DNA from: Augochlora pura
Taxonomy: Eukaryota; Arthropoda; Insecta; Hymenoptera; Halictidae
Direction: 5' to 3'
Length of the DNA: 64,000 bases
Assembly: GCF_028453695.1 (NCBI RefSeq)
Contig: NC_135774.1
Coordinates: forward strand, 14,136,001-14,200,000
Shown: piece by piece, positions 48,101 through 59,934 of the stretch
Numbering within the stretch: position 1 is the stretch's first letter
How the letters are laid out: every line of letters begins with the position of its first letter
Translations under genes and position numbers: made by a program
Notes under the pieces: generated by a model
The model's database searches: none
Told to the model about the DNA's origin: nothing
The model's input: only the letters and a program-made list of their open reading frames with translations

Positions 48101-48700
48101 TTGCATTTATTTGGAAAACCGAGGTTACTTTTGAAATAAACCGATTATTTTGATTTTCGCGTGTTTTGTCAAGTTCTGTCGATAAATTGAAGCCATTAGA
48201 AGGGGTGCCTTAAAGAATATGTTATAAAATATTTATAAATAATTTTGTAGAAAATGTTGAGCATGTTAAATTATAATTTTGCTAAAAGGGTCCACCTTTT
48301 GAGTATTAAAAATACGGAACGAAGTATGACGAAGTGACGAAAATATATAAATGAAATTTTAATAAAATTCAAGTAAATTAATGAATATTGAAAAGATGCA
48401 GAATAAACGAAGCTGCGGCAATGAAAGGCGTCACAGAATAAAGAAGGCTGCGAAATAAATCCAAGTTGCGCAATATAAGCATCACAGAATTTTTCTATAC
48501 CTCTTTCAGCATCGACACCAAAGAAATCAGGACAAAGAAGACGACAGGGGATTCGATGAAAACTAATCAGTGCCTCCCGACAGGTACCCAAAGACAATAC
48601 GCGGTTTGCATTACAGATTCGTGCGCGACATATCATTCAGCCGGGCATAATCGTAAAGCAACTGCCATAAATTCTGGCTAATGGCGCATATATGACCTAT
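45193..48700. other. GC-rich blocks, no confirmed gene
   Basis: GC-rich 45200-46370 and 46700-47820; AT-rich 46370-46700 and 48170-48480. The 198-codon + frame at 45778-46374 and the 187-codon + frame at 47264-47827 have chance-like composition, and the second crosses a 20-base G run (47362-47381). GA tract at 45380-45412. The 47.87-48.16 kb segment is listed separately. Confidence 0.55.
47866..48153 (+). other. Open segment of intermediate GC, weak exon candidate
   Basis: An uninterrupted + frame runs from after a TAA at 47863 to TGA at 48151-48153, about 95 codons, with no ATG in its first part. Unlike the Arg/Pro-rich chance frames nearby, its translation is rich in Leu, Val, Asn and Glu and contains a hydrophobic stretch near the end (ILDFCKLFVAFIW). 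The opposite strand is also open for 63-75 codons in two phases, which weakens the case. An acceptor-like ACTTCGCAG ends at 47873. I do not recognise the sequence; it may be an exon, a transposon relic or chance. Confidence 0.2.
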
Positions 48701-49259
48701 TAGCAGTTGAGCTGGGCATATCTGTCGCAATTAGAGGCGCACTGTTTCCGTTCATAATTCCCGAAAACCGTGTGGCTGACCAAGGAATTCGAATAATCGG
48801 GCAATCCGATGAAAATTGTGTCGCATTTATATCACGAGGCGATTACTAATCGACGAGCGAATGTCCGCGCGAGCATCGAGCGATCGAGTACCGGCAAATT
48901 CGTTGAACGAGTGGCGACGGGATTACGTCCGGTATAAATACTTAAAAGGTTTCCGATGAGGACGCCGTCGGCTGGCAGTTTTTCCCGGAGAGGACACTGG
49001 GAAGCTAATAAAGTCCCCCCCGGTCCCCGGAGAGACGCGCGCCTCGGAAGAGAAGGGCTCCGGCATCCGCGAAATCTCGTTTATCCGCGGCTCCGTCTCG
49101 TCAATTATTGAGATTCGATCGGCGCTGACGAAGACGCCGGGATTTTTCGACGTGGACGCCGTCCCCCCCGGCGAATTTGCTTTTAATATCGGCCGGAAGC
49201 AATATCGTGGTCGCGAGCGCACTGTTATAATGCGGATATCGGAATTCGGACCGTGCCCC

Positions 49260-49359
49260 NNNNNNNNNNNNNNNNNNNNNNNNNNNNNNNNNNNNNNNNN
49301 NNNNNNNNNNNNNNNNNNNNNNNNNNNNNNNNNNNNNNNNNNNNNNNNNNNNNNNNNNN
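49260..49359. other. Assembly gap of 100 N at a C run
   Basis: Exactly 100 N, flanked by CCCC on the left and 25 C on the right (49360-49384). The round size means a placeholder, so true length is unknown; the assembly probably broke inside a long C tract. Confidence 0.95.
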
Positions 49360-50155
49360 CCCCCCCCCCCCCCCCCCCCCCCCCGATTTAAATATCTCTT
49401 AGAAACCCGCCGGCGAAATGTTCCTGCCCTCGTTGAGCCCGGCCGCCGGCGAAACTTATACCGCGGAATCTCTAATGTAAACCGAGTTAAGACTGCAATT
49501 GGACTCCCGAGGGTTGACTTACTTTTACCTCGTGAACCTCGGCTAACTCGGCGAAAAGATAACACCGAAGTTTCTTTCGCGAACACCGCAAAGTCCGCCA
49601 GATTTAAAAGAATAAAACTGCTGTTCCGCGAGAGTACACCCTTCGACGACGACGACGACGACGACGGTGCCGTGCCACGGATACGCCGCAGCTTTCCACG
49701 GCGACGATACACGCTCAAGTTCAAGTTGAGCGCGGCCGACTTCGTCTTCGCCCGGAAGACAAAATTTTTGGAGATAGCGCGGCGAAATTCGGTCCGGGAG
49801 AACAGGGCTCGATTTCCGCCTGATGTTTAGACCGCTCGAGAATTGAAGCCCCGCCGATCCCGGTTTCAGGAATCCGTGATTTTTCGTTGCGAAATCCGAG
49901 AACATGACGGGAAATCGATGTGTCCCGTGTCCCAGACTTCGAAGGAAACCTCGACGGATTTTCGGGCTCTACTTTCAGGCCGATTAAAAATCTGTTCCCG
50001 TAGGAATTTGTTTAACTTGTCCGGCTTGGAATGCAACTAGTAAATCGCGCTACGAGGCGGGATTACTTTAATCGCAAAGGTAAAATCGTGGAGTATGTAA
50101 AATCGATGGATCGAAGGTAAATTACTTGATTTTCGGGGAATCATTCAAAGACCGT

Positions 50156-50264
50156 CGCAAGAAATGACATAGTTCTCGTATAAAAATTTCTAAATATCGT
50201 TGAAACGGTAACAAAAATATCTGCATAAGGCCAACGCAAGAAATGACATAGTTCTCTTATAAAA
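50156..50264 (+). repeat. Pair of 30-bp direct repeats
   Basis: CGCAAGAAATGACATAGTTC and the following eight to ten bases occur at 50156-50185 and 50235-50264 with one substitution (TCTCG versus TCTCT), 79 bp apart. The bases between are AT-rich and different. This is local duplication inside a small AT trough. Confidence 0.8.
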
Positions 50265-51230
50265 TAAAATGGCGTATAACGGCGTATACTAAACATAGGG
50301 TACCACCTTGCAGCTGATGAGTCGCGCTATAATAAAAATTGCTTCCAAATCCGCGAACAAATCGAAGAACCGGATCGAAGGCTCCGCGAAAAATGACAGT
50401 CATGAGGGGCAAAGTTGGGCCACCCTCGTCCCGAGCTGTCACGCTCGCAAACTCGGAAGGCGGCTGATTCGCGGACGCGGTTCGGGAGTCGCTGCGGAGA
50501 GTCGCCGGAAAACGTTTCCTCGAATGACAACGCGGGCGAAAGGGACAAAGCCGCAATTCCTCCGGGGCGGCGGCAGAGGAGCGGAGGAAACGTAGGAAAC
50601 GTAGGAAACGGAAGAAGTCGTTGACGGCCGGCTACTAACACCTTTATTTACAGCCCCGCGCCATCATCCGCCGGCACCCGCTAACTCCGGCTACGGGCGC
50701 AGGATCCACGTCCAACTCAGTTTTCCTCGGGACTTCGTTATGTATTCATAAATGGAACGCAGCCGGAATATAGGCGACGGGTAGAACACGCGGAATTCGT
50801 AATGTCGATCCCCGTCGCTCCCTCTCCCCTCCCCCCCTTCGCCGTCGCTATCCGCTGCCATCCGACGCGACCCCTGCTGGCAGCGCCACCCTCGAACCAC
50901 CCAGGCGATCCCCCCCTCGACGCCCCTTTCTCTCGCCATCCTCTCGTCGAACATCCGGCCTGCATGCACGCGATTTTGCCGCGTTCACGCGCGCGCAACC
51001 CTTATCCACCGACGCCGCCCTACGAAAAGGGGACACCGATCATGCTGGTCCCTACAGCGACGGAGTGGATACGGTCCTTCCGATCACTTCGTGGCCCGAG
51101 AACCTGCTGGACGCTTCGGGAATTCGATGGGAACAATAAAGTGGCGGTAGAAAATATCAGGCTCGTAGGGAGCTTCGTTTTCAACCCGTTCGACGATTTG
51201 AAGGGTGGAAATCATTGCAAACGTGGTCGC

Positions 51231-53585
51231 TTTCACTTGCTGCGAACAGCTTAAGTGACAGTAGATAGCATTTCTTTCGGGCAAAAGATTAGAATAATTT
51301 ATCATTGTTGTTCGAAGATACTGTCTTTGATTCGATTGTTTGCAGATCTCAGTGTAAAATGTTTTTAGTATTTTCCAAATTTTAAACTTCGAGAGGTGGG
51401 ACTTTGAAATCAATCTACTTAACTGTCTACAGATGGTCTACTAATATATTACGGAAGCTAATCACTCGCTATCATATATAAAATACCATCCAATCAAACT
51501 GCATGGACGTAAGTTAGTCAATTGTTTCAGTCGATTATTTCCTTAATTTCGATTTACATATATACTAGACCAAAGAAATAAAATATAATAATAATGCTAG
51601 GATAGAATAATACAAGATACACACTCTTGTAAATGAATAATAATAGAAAAATAATACAAAATAAACTATACAAGTTATCCTTCATACTATTATCTTAGAC
51701 AAACCCTTAATAAATTTTTGCATAAAATAAACCGCGTATCTAATTCTTTATTCTACTATTTAAACTATCTAAATTATATATAAAACCAAATTAGGGTCTC
51801 GCTAGTCTATACTGTCGAAAAAAATCGTGTCGATAAACCACGTATCTAATTCTTTACCCTACTATTTAAACTATCTAAATAATATATAAAACCAAATTAG
51901 GGTCACGCTAGTCTATACTTTCGAAAAAAATCGTGTCGAGGCTAGTTACAACCCTAATTGGCTATGCATTATCACATCATTCATTCGCGAGAAAATGGCA
52001 TCGAAGAGGATGCTATTTCAAAGAGGATGATGCCTAGGCAACATCATGTAGCAATCATTGTCGCCACGGCGTCAAATGGTGGAGATCAATGAGAGAGGAA
52101 TTACCTGGTTCGACGCGGTGTTTTCGCTCGTACCCATCGCTGCCGGTGGTCACAGAGAAGGAGACCTTCGTTAGCGAAGCGTTCGTACGTCGCATCATTC
52201 CGATATTATGTGTACTGTACTCGAGAGCCAGTGGATACGTGTGCGTGGCACGACACGCGCGATAGCCCGGCGCAGCTTATGCAGGTGTACACAGTGTGCC
52301 GATACGATGGCGCATCAGCCGGGGGATCAGATATCACGCGGGAAAGCAGCGAAGTAGACGGCGTTCGAAATACGGCGAGCTAATCGAGACCGTTTTCGAG
52401 AATATGTTATCGCGTCGGCGATGAATCAAATGATATCGCTCGGCCTTAGAGCCACTTCCGGATACAGAGATTAATGTACTGCATAATTGCAGTCTAGCTA
52501 ATAATAAATGGCATATTTATAATAAATAGAATTGGCAGGGCGAAAATAGATGCTTGGAATTCTGTGAGCATTTTTAACCGTAAAATCTTATTAAATCTGA
52601 TTAAAATAACTTAAGGCGTGGTGCAAATTTTTCTCCATGTCTTTCAATTCATATTTTAATACAGACTCACTTGAAAATATGAATCTTTGAACATTGCATC
52701 ATGGAAAATTAATTATCGATATTAAATCTGTGCCAAAAGTGTAATCAGAGGTCACAGTTCATCATTAATCGTAGAATCGCTCTCTATTTTATTCTAATAG
52801 GTCATGACACAATATATACATCACAAAATTGTAACCAAAATCAATATAATTGAACAATCCTTAAAAAATCTACCATACAATAATTATTTCTATTAACCAT
52901 TATAAACGACATCATTTTCATCCGCATAATTTTTAGTTTATTTCCCCTCACGCATTACCTCCCCCTAAAGGAGTTACCCCGCGAATCAATGAATAAATAA
53001 ATACGCAAATACATAACTAAATATTAAACGATAGCTACGGTATTCCCCGATTATCCTGTTCCATAATCCAATTACTTTTGTATCCGTTCCCGCGTCATCG
53101 GGATGACCTCATTAAAACGAATATAGAGCTCGGTTTGTTCGTAGAGAACAAACTCAGAATATGGTAATAAGGTTCCTACGCGCAGTAAGAACAAAAGGCT
53201 CGCTATCAAAGAAACGTTAAGCCAGGGCCGGAACGGCACGTTAATTTCGCATCGATCCCGACTCGCCATCGGCACTAGAAATCGTGGCTGCCAACCGTAT
53301 CGGTTCGATTATGCATGCGTGCACACCGCCAGTAAATCTTTCATCGACGAGCATCGCCGAGCTAAGAACACGCTATCAGCTATTTTTATTAAAAAGTTTC
53401 GTGGCAGTTAACCTGTATAGATTGTTCAAAAGCGGCCTCGGAAAAAGAAATCGTTGTTTCAAGTTTTCCCTTTGGAAGCGAGTATATTTCCATTGTTCCC
53501 GTGCTATTATGTTGCGAACAACAATGCGGTCATTGATCCCTGGAACCAATAAGAACGACACGAATGATATGAAAAGATGTGGATT
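51231..53585. other. AT-rich region, no gene
   Basis: AT-rich 51240-51990 and 52480-53060, with a moderate-GC island 51990-52480 that holds only short frames. Beyond the 106-bp duplication I see nothing. The island has a texture unlike the surrounding GC blocks (few long frames on either strand) and might be a conserved non-coding element, but that is a guess. Confidence 0.55.
51727..51937 (+). repeat. 106-bp tandem duplication
   Basis: ATAAACC.CGTATCTAATTC begins at 51727 and again at 51833, and the two units stay aligned through CAAATTAGGGTC, GCTAGTCTATACT and GAAAAAAATCGTGTCGA. Only a few substitutions separate them, so the duplication is fairly recent. Confidence 0.9.
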
Positions 53586-53589
53586 TTAA

Positions 53590-53879
53590 CCCTTGCGATT
53601 ACCAACGATTCAGTTTACCGCGTAGATAACTTCGCTTGGGTCCACTAGGACCCATAACGTTTTTACCCGTGAGATAAGCAATTGTATTTCCATTCGTTCA
53701 ATCTTTCAATATCGTCATCGACGAGAAATTTAATTTAAACAATGATAGTACTGTAAATAATAATTCTACATGTTGGTCAATTTAAGGAATTAAAGGAGTG
53801 AAAATGACAAAAAATTAGAACGCATTACTAGCAAAATGTACTGTTTACCATCCCCAAAGTATTTTTATTAATATTGGGG
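53590..53879. mobile_element. Possible TTAA-flanked element, weak
   Basis: TTAA (53586-53589) precedes CCCTTGCGATTACC; about 290 bp later TTGGGG is followed by TTAA (53880-53883). The ends agree only over CCC. Inside, GGGTCC...GGACCC around 53640-53655 is a short palindrome. The TTAA pair with CCC/GGG ends is suggestive but could be chance. Confidence 0.3.
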
Positions 53880-56859
53880 TTAATCGTGAAACGGGACTTG
53901 ATATAATTTTTGGGCACCTCCGGGCCCACAAAGCGGCGCTGTCACGCGTCGAAATTTTGTCGGCGCCGCGGATAATCAGTTTGCCCGCTGGAACATCTCG
54001 CAATCGGTAGGCGACGATAAATTCGGCGGCCGGCGGTGGCCGCGCCGAGTGAAACGAGGAGGGTTCGTTCACCCCTCATTTGCGGACAGAAGAACCCCGG
54101 CCCTCGCGGAACTCCATTAAACGCACAATTAACAGCGTTGCGGGACTCCAGGTGTAAGTTGTGTCGCTGTGAAAGAGGATTCCGACGCGTCGTTGACGTA
54201 GCGCGCGCGAAGGGGGGAGAGAGGGGTGATACACCGAACGGCTCCCGGGGCTCGTCGATCTATAAATCGACGACGCGGCGCAGGATATACACGGCGCGGA
54301 TTGAAAATACGGACCTCCTTCTCCGCCTCTGGATAAATGGAATTCGCCGAGATACCCGGCACTTTGTTCGCGGAAAATATATTTTTCTAATGCCCACTCC
54401 CCCGCGAGCGAAACCATTATTGCGCTCCCCATCGCAGAAATAGTCCTCCGGTTCTCTGTTACATCACTCCGGCGCCTGCTTTGCAATTTCGTTCTACGGA
54501 GATTCTCCTTCGCGGGAAGCGCTACAGCGAAATTTTCGCGGTATCCATTTGCGCGCGCGGGACAAGAGCGAATCGTAGAGATGGTGGTGGTTCTACGCGG
54601 GAACGGTCGAATAAATTCTCGTCTATTTAATTACGAAGAATAAACGCGAGTGGCAGCCTGTACACCTGCGCAATGTTTCGCCAGGGATAATTCGCCGGGA
54701 ACCCAACCGGAAAATGAAGAACACAGTCGGGTTCCTTTCTTCGATGGGGAGAGGGGAGAGGACGCCGGCTCCCGAGGAACGAGCTTTAAAAACAGCTTCA
54801 AGAAGCAGAAAAATTCTCGGGTTTCAATTAACGGGGTGCCGGGGCCGTGCGGCGCGCGCACCGCCCCGCTTACGGGGGGCTGTTTTTTCAAAGAGCGAAA
54901 TAATATTTTGCCGAAAAGATATTTGCCGGCTGGGACGTAAACGTCCGCGCGCTCTCGCCCGGGTCTCGCCGACGGTGGAAAAGCCGCCGGCTGAGCCGAT
55001 GCAAATTACCAGAGACCGTTGGGGGAGGGGAGGAGGGGTGAGGGGGCCGCGCGGAATATTATTCTTTAATATCGAATGGGATATTGAAATTCCGGCGGTC
55101 GATGAAAAATTAGCGGCGCGGTACGGCTGTCGCGCGACCGGCCGAGATTAAACCGCGAAATGGCCTTTATATCGCGGCTAATTCAGTTAATACGGTCGTC
55201 GTTATCATGCCCAGGAGACGCGATACGGCCGTGGCTGCGTCGGCCGGGCAACCGGACTGCAAACGGAGGGCCGCCGCCGGACTGTGCCGCGCTGCCGCGT
55301 CCACGGAACTGCATCCGTTATGCCCGCCCGTCCGCCGATAAGAACGCGAAAAGTTCGCGCCTTTTCATGGCCACTTTCCTGCATGCGAATGAGATACTCG
55401 GTTTAATGAAAGCGATCCTTTATCCGGACGCGCGAGCCCGGCGAACATCTTTCGGCATGTGCCCGGCCAGATAAGCTACCGGAATGCTTTAAAGGGGATG
55501 AAACACGCTCGTTAGGCGAGGGCACCGCTTGGATATTAAAGCCTTCGATGCGCCGGACCAGGAGTTTCATTCATAAATACGGGTTTCGCGACGCCGTGCA
55601 GATTTTCGAATTTTCTACGTGGTTGAGCGCTTCTACTCTGGTCCAGTCTGCGGACTAAATCGGTTCATAATTTCCTGGTAGAAGGGGAACGTTTATGTCT
55701 GTGATACCGGTGAATCTTTACCCTTTTCAACTTTATTTTTCCTGTAAAATATATGTTTTATAAGGAGAAGCTTCGAATATACATTGTTTGATATAAGGAG
55801 GATTATAAGTACTCGGTTATAATTAATTGCTTGTTAGTGTCTTTTTTTTAATACTGTGTTTAATAGACACTCGAATGAAATTATTAAATCTTACATGTGA
55901 TTTATTTATTAATTTATTTATCATTGCAGAATCTGATTGAAGAATATGACTCTGGTCCAGGAAAATTCTTTACACTGTATCAGTCTGACATTGCTACATA
56001 CAAATATTTTACAGTGCTTACATAAGTTAGTACTTGCATAAAAATATTTTTTACGTCACTATAAGTAAAAGAGATGCAAGGTAGAACCACCTTGAAAACC
56101 TACAACGATTTACTATTTCATTTCTAAATCTTATTCAATACATTGTTTCAACTACTCTTCCTAGGTGGATTATTTTTTCTATACACCTCCATATGTCGCG
56201 TAAAAAATGTGAACAAAATATCTGAAACGATATAACAAAGTTAAAATATTTCTAATCTAAGTGAAAGTAAACTTGACCGCAGCTCGACCGCCATGATCGC
56301 GCTGAAAAGTCTAAATCGCTGTAACCGGAGGAAATTAACATCGCGGGTAAAACGAAGCTCTCGCGCCAGATAAAATGCGGCAGATTGAAAAACGAAGGGT
56401 CGAATGGCGGAATCGATTGGAATTTCGAAATGTCTGCGGTCGTGTTGATTAGCCGGCGGTGAAAAATTTCGCGCGAGGACGATATCGCGTTGTCGGGCAG
56501 CGGATCGCGGTGAACGGCGAGGGCGGCGGCATGCTCCCGCGGAAATCATTTCTCGATCCATAAGCGACACAAAGGGGAGCCGTTCCCGCTCGAGATAACG
56601 CTGAAATTGTCCGCGGGAAAATTTTTATTCGTCCTGCAGGGGCGACCGTTATATTTTCTCTTTCTCACGTGCGTTCGAAGGGTCGCAAACCTCTCAGGAG
56701 CGGCGGGGGCCGCGTGAAACTTCGTAAAAGAAACATCTCTCGCCCCCCCCCCCCCCCGCCCCCACCGATGGAACACGTTTCGGATATTATGTCCGAGCTA
56801 CGATCGTAATGAAGTATCGACGGAACGTAGGAGGTGGGGAGAGACAGAGAAAAAGAGAG

Positions 56860-57005
56860 AGAAAATAATCGAGAGAGAGAGAGAGAGAGAGAAGAAGAGA
56901 AAAAGAAAGAGTGAGAGAGAAATATAGAGAAAGAGAAAGAGTGAGAGAGAAGTATAGAGAAAGAGAAAGAGTGAGAGAGAAGTATAGAGAAAGAGAAGGA
57001 GGGAG
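56860..57005 (+). repeat. GA tract with 30-bp higher-order unit
   Basis: A GA-rich tract in which a 30-bp unit (GTGAGAGAGAA.TATAGAGAA then AGAGAAAGA) repeats three times from about 56910. The opposite-strand 131-codon frame reads as repeated Ser/Leu/Tyr/Phe and reflects this repeat. Confidence 0.85.
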
Positions 57006-57792
57006 GGAGCGGCCGGAAAGATCCCGTGGGCGATGGCGGCTCACGGGCAGGTCCGGCACGGCTGGAGTCCTCGGAACGTGAACCGAATCATATTTCTCCG
57101 ACAAACTTTTTTCGGGGAATTTACCGGACAAGTGCCGACTCGGTCTCCCGGACTTTCGAACAGAAGAAGTGGCTGGAATCACGGCGAAACGGAAAACCGC
57201 CGTCGCGCCAGATGGTTAGTAGCCGGACCGAGGTCAGCGTTTCTCAAACTTTCGGACGTAGCTGGCTGGATGCGAGATCATGCTCGCGATCGGCAACGAG
57301 CCAGCGAAATTAGGCTAACCGAAGTTTGGCCGCCGGTATCGCCGGCGACGGCCATGCGCCGCACGGATTTGCGAACTTAACAGGCGACACGACCGGATAC
57401 CCCCGTGGTCCTACATTTTGAAAGGGCGGACCCGATAAAGCGAACGGATCCGCCGACCTGCGCCGTTACCTGAAACCTTCACTCGCCGGTGAAAAAAAAA
57501 GAAAACAAGCCGATGATCGTTTTACCGCTTCCTTCGGGCCCCGATGCCTGCCACGCTCGTGAAATATTCAGAAAACAGGCTCGTAACTATCGGCCGACCG
57601 GGTTTCGCGAGGATCGTACAGCCGTCGAGCACCCTACAAAACCGAGCCAATAAATCCACGTTGCATCGGCGAGCCTCGTAAAAGTATTCCGAGAGCTTTC
57701 GATGAGGAACTCAGGTGGGTCTCCCCGACCGCGGTCCAACGGATTGAGAAACGCTGCTCCGCCTATAAAGACGTACGGACACCGGCCGAAAA

Positions 57793-57812
57793 TCCCGTGC
57801 ACGTGCACGGGA
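57793..57812. promoter_or_regulatory. 20-bp perfect palindrome with central E-box
   Basis: TCCCGTGCAC followed by its exact reverse complement, GTGCACGGGA. The centre is CACGTG, a bHLH E-box, flanked by GTGCAC repeats on each side. It may be a protein-binding site or able to extrude as a small cruciform. No neighbouring gene explains it. Confidence 0.4.
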
Positions 57813-58194
57813 CCGCTTGCACACGGTCGGCCGGGGCCGAGCGGGACCACCTGGCGTCCGCGCAAACGGGATATTTTCCATCCACCTGATCGCGACACTA
57901 CACTGCGGAAGATTGGATCGTACCAAAATATTGTCGTTACGCCGGTTGCCGCGTGTTCGAAATCGCGGTACTTTCGAGGCGAGCACGCGCGCGCTCACGG
58001 CAACCGACTGCAATTTCCCGGGGAAATAAGTATGAGCGGTAATGGATCCCGCGGGAATGTAAATGAATTTCGGATACCGAGCGCAGACTTGAATACACTG
58101 GGATTTGTTTGTCCGTCGTGCGATATACCTATACGATCGATACTTCTGCGTTTAATGCGCGATCCGATGTCGTGAAGTAGAGCATTTTTCTTTT

Positions 58195-58667
58195 TAAGGG
58201 GAAAAGCTCGGCGTTTGATCGGACAAGTGGAATTGGTACGAATACGATGGTATTTGTCGCTCTAATTTATTTGATAGTCGTGGAGAGTTATTATACTATT
58301 GACGTACTAAATATTAACACGACGTAGTAATAAAAGGAGGATTTTTGGTTGTAAGTATACAGAGTCAGCCTTTGTTCAGACACGTCTAATATGTACAAAC
58401 ATTGCTATATCTTAATCAAGGACGTGTATAACTCTACCGAAAGGCATTATACTAAATTGATGATGATAAGTGAAAGGTTCTATCGAGTAGAAAGAGTCAG
58501 CCTTTGATTAGCCAATTCCAATACCTACCAACTTGATTGTTCCCTAACTTAGACTTAATTAATCTCCATGAAAAGTAATTATACCATATCTGCAGCTATA
58601 TCATAAATTGCTATTGCTAACTAGAGGTTTGTCCATGCAATTAGAAGCAGTGAACCTTTGATCAGCC
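58195..58667 (-). repeat. Family 1 motif cluster, four - copies
   Basis: All exactly 30 nt: 58195-58224 (TAAGGGGAAAAGCTCGGCG ... GATCGGAC), 58352-58381 (TAAGTATACAGAGTCAGCC ... GTTCAGAC), 58484-58513 (CGAGTAGAAAGAGTCAGCC ... GATTAGCC) and 58638-58667 (CAATTAGAAGCAGTGAACC ... GATCAGCC). Spacing is 157, 132 and 154 bp. The second and third share AGAGTCAGCCTTTG. Spacers are AT-rich and dissimilar. Confidence 0.8.
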
Positions 58668-59934
58668 AACTAGACCGCACGCATTCATATAGATGTTCGT
58701 TGCAGCAGCTCGAAATCTACTCCGGCGGAAGCAGGAAAGAGCAACGCGGGCTAGAAGAGTAATCAACTTTGCACGGAGACTTACCAACGCCACTTGACTG
58801 TCCCATAGAGTTAATGGTGGGCAAACTATGGCGCAAGTTCGCTAACAACAAGCCGAAAATGAACGCGTGGCGTGCGGGAATCGTTACGAAATTCGTCCCC
58901 GGGTAAACTTGGCTCATTCAAAGCTCGATTAATCCGCGACACTTCAATTTCGCGCCGCTTAAATTGCACGCGACCTCGCCGCCCGCTCGGCACGGTGGTA
59001 GTTTCGCCGTGGGAATTAGGTTCGTTTCCAATGATCCCTGTCATCGGATCTGTCAAACGCAGCCCGGGGATCGTTTCTAATCTGCGTCGACGATAATACG
59101 AAGTTCACGGTTCCCCCTCGCCGCGTCGTCGGGTCGGCAAAAAACGCGGGCACCGGCATAAACGCGCGTACGTAGAGCGCGCCAATTTATGGCGGAGCGG
59201 GGCGCATTGATCCCTCGGAAACGAAGCGGTCAAGTTTTTTCCTTTGACGTCACGGCGAAACGGCCGGTGAAAAAGCAAGTCGTCAGTGCCGGTAAGCCGT
59301 CTGGGGATCAGTCCGCGAGCTGGCAGTCGGCCGCAACGAAAATAATCAACGGTTTTTTTTCGAGACTTATCAACGGTACGTGACTGCGGCAGGAAGTCAA
59401 TGTTGGTCGTGCCGCGCGGGCAACTTCATTACCGATAGATTCCAACGAGCCCGCATATGCATGCGCGGGCATGGAGATCGTTGCGGTGGCCGAGCAAAAA
59501 GCGGTAATTCGCGGTGACCAGGAGGATATATCCAGGCCGCCACCCCAGGCCGCCGCCCCGGCCCAGGGATATTATTTTTCATGGGCAGTTCTTTGTACGC
59601 GGGCATCGGTCCGCCCCGTGTCTCCACCCTTCCACGTCCAATCTTCCCGACTCTTTGCTCGCGAATCCGGTTGACCGCGTGCACGTTTGACATTTGTCAT
59701 CCGAGATGCCTTTGTTCCGGCGCGAACCATACTGCGACCGCCTCCCCCGCCCACCGCCCGTCCAACCCTCTCGCAATTCCACGGAACAATTTCCATCCAG
59801 CACCTTATTCCGCCCTGTCCGAACCCCTATCATTTGCTCTCGTTGGCTCTCGTTGCTTTGTACGCGATTCAACGATATTGCAAAAAGAGTATCTTGGAGT
59901 TGGGTTAGAGGAAATGGCCGGCCCATGCACCGGC

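Larger units (their letters stand above)
48701..51230. other. GC-rich with assembly gap, no gene
   Basis: GC-rich with an AT stretch 50040-50290. The 207-codon - frame at 49101-49724 is an artefact of reading through the 100-N gap and C run. Frames of 104 and 150 codons at 50.3-51.25 kb are Arg/Pro-rich and unrecognised. Short repeats: GAC units at 49643-49666 and three GGAAACGTA units at about 50585-50611. Confidence 0.6.
53901..58190. other. GC-rich blocks with AT trough, no gene
   Basis: GC-rich 53900-55640 and 56260-58160, AT-rich 55640-56260. Frames of 135-157 codons (54036-54443, 54076-54486, 54714-55151, 57702-58175) occur on both strands with no recognisable content. Tail-only half sites of family 1 (TTTTCTACGTGG, GCTTCTACTCTGG) lie at 55611 and 55629, just left of the trough. 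A C run of 15 lies at 56743-56757. Confidence 0.6.

Noticed and set aside
48915..48945. TATA-like GGTATAAATAC
   Set aside because: No initiator, transcript or downstream gene; TATA-like strings are common in this mosaic.
49101..49724. 207-codon frame on the - strand
   Set aside because: Runs through 100 N and a C run; continuity is an artefact.
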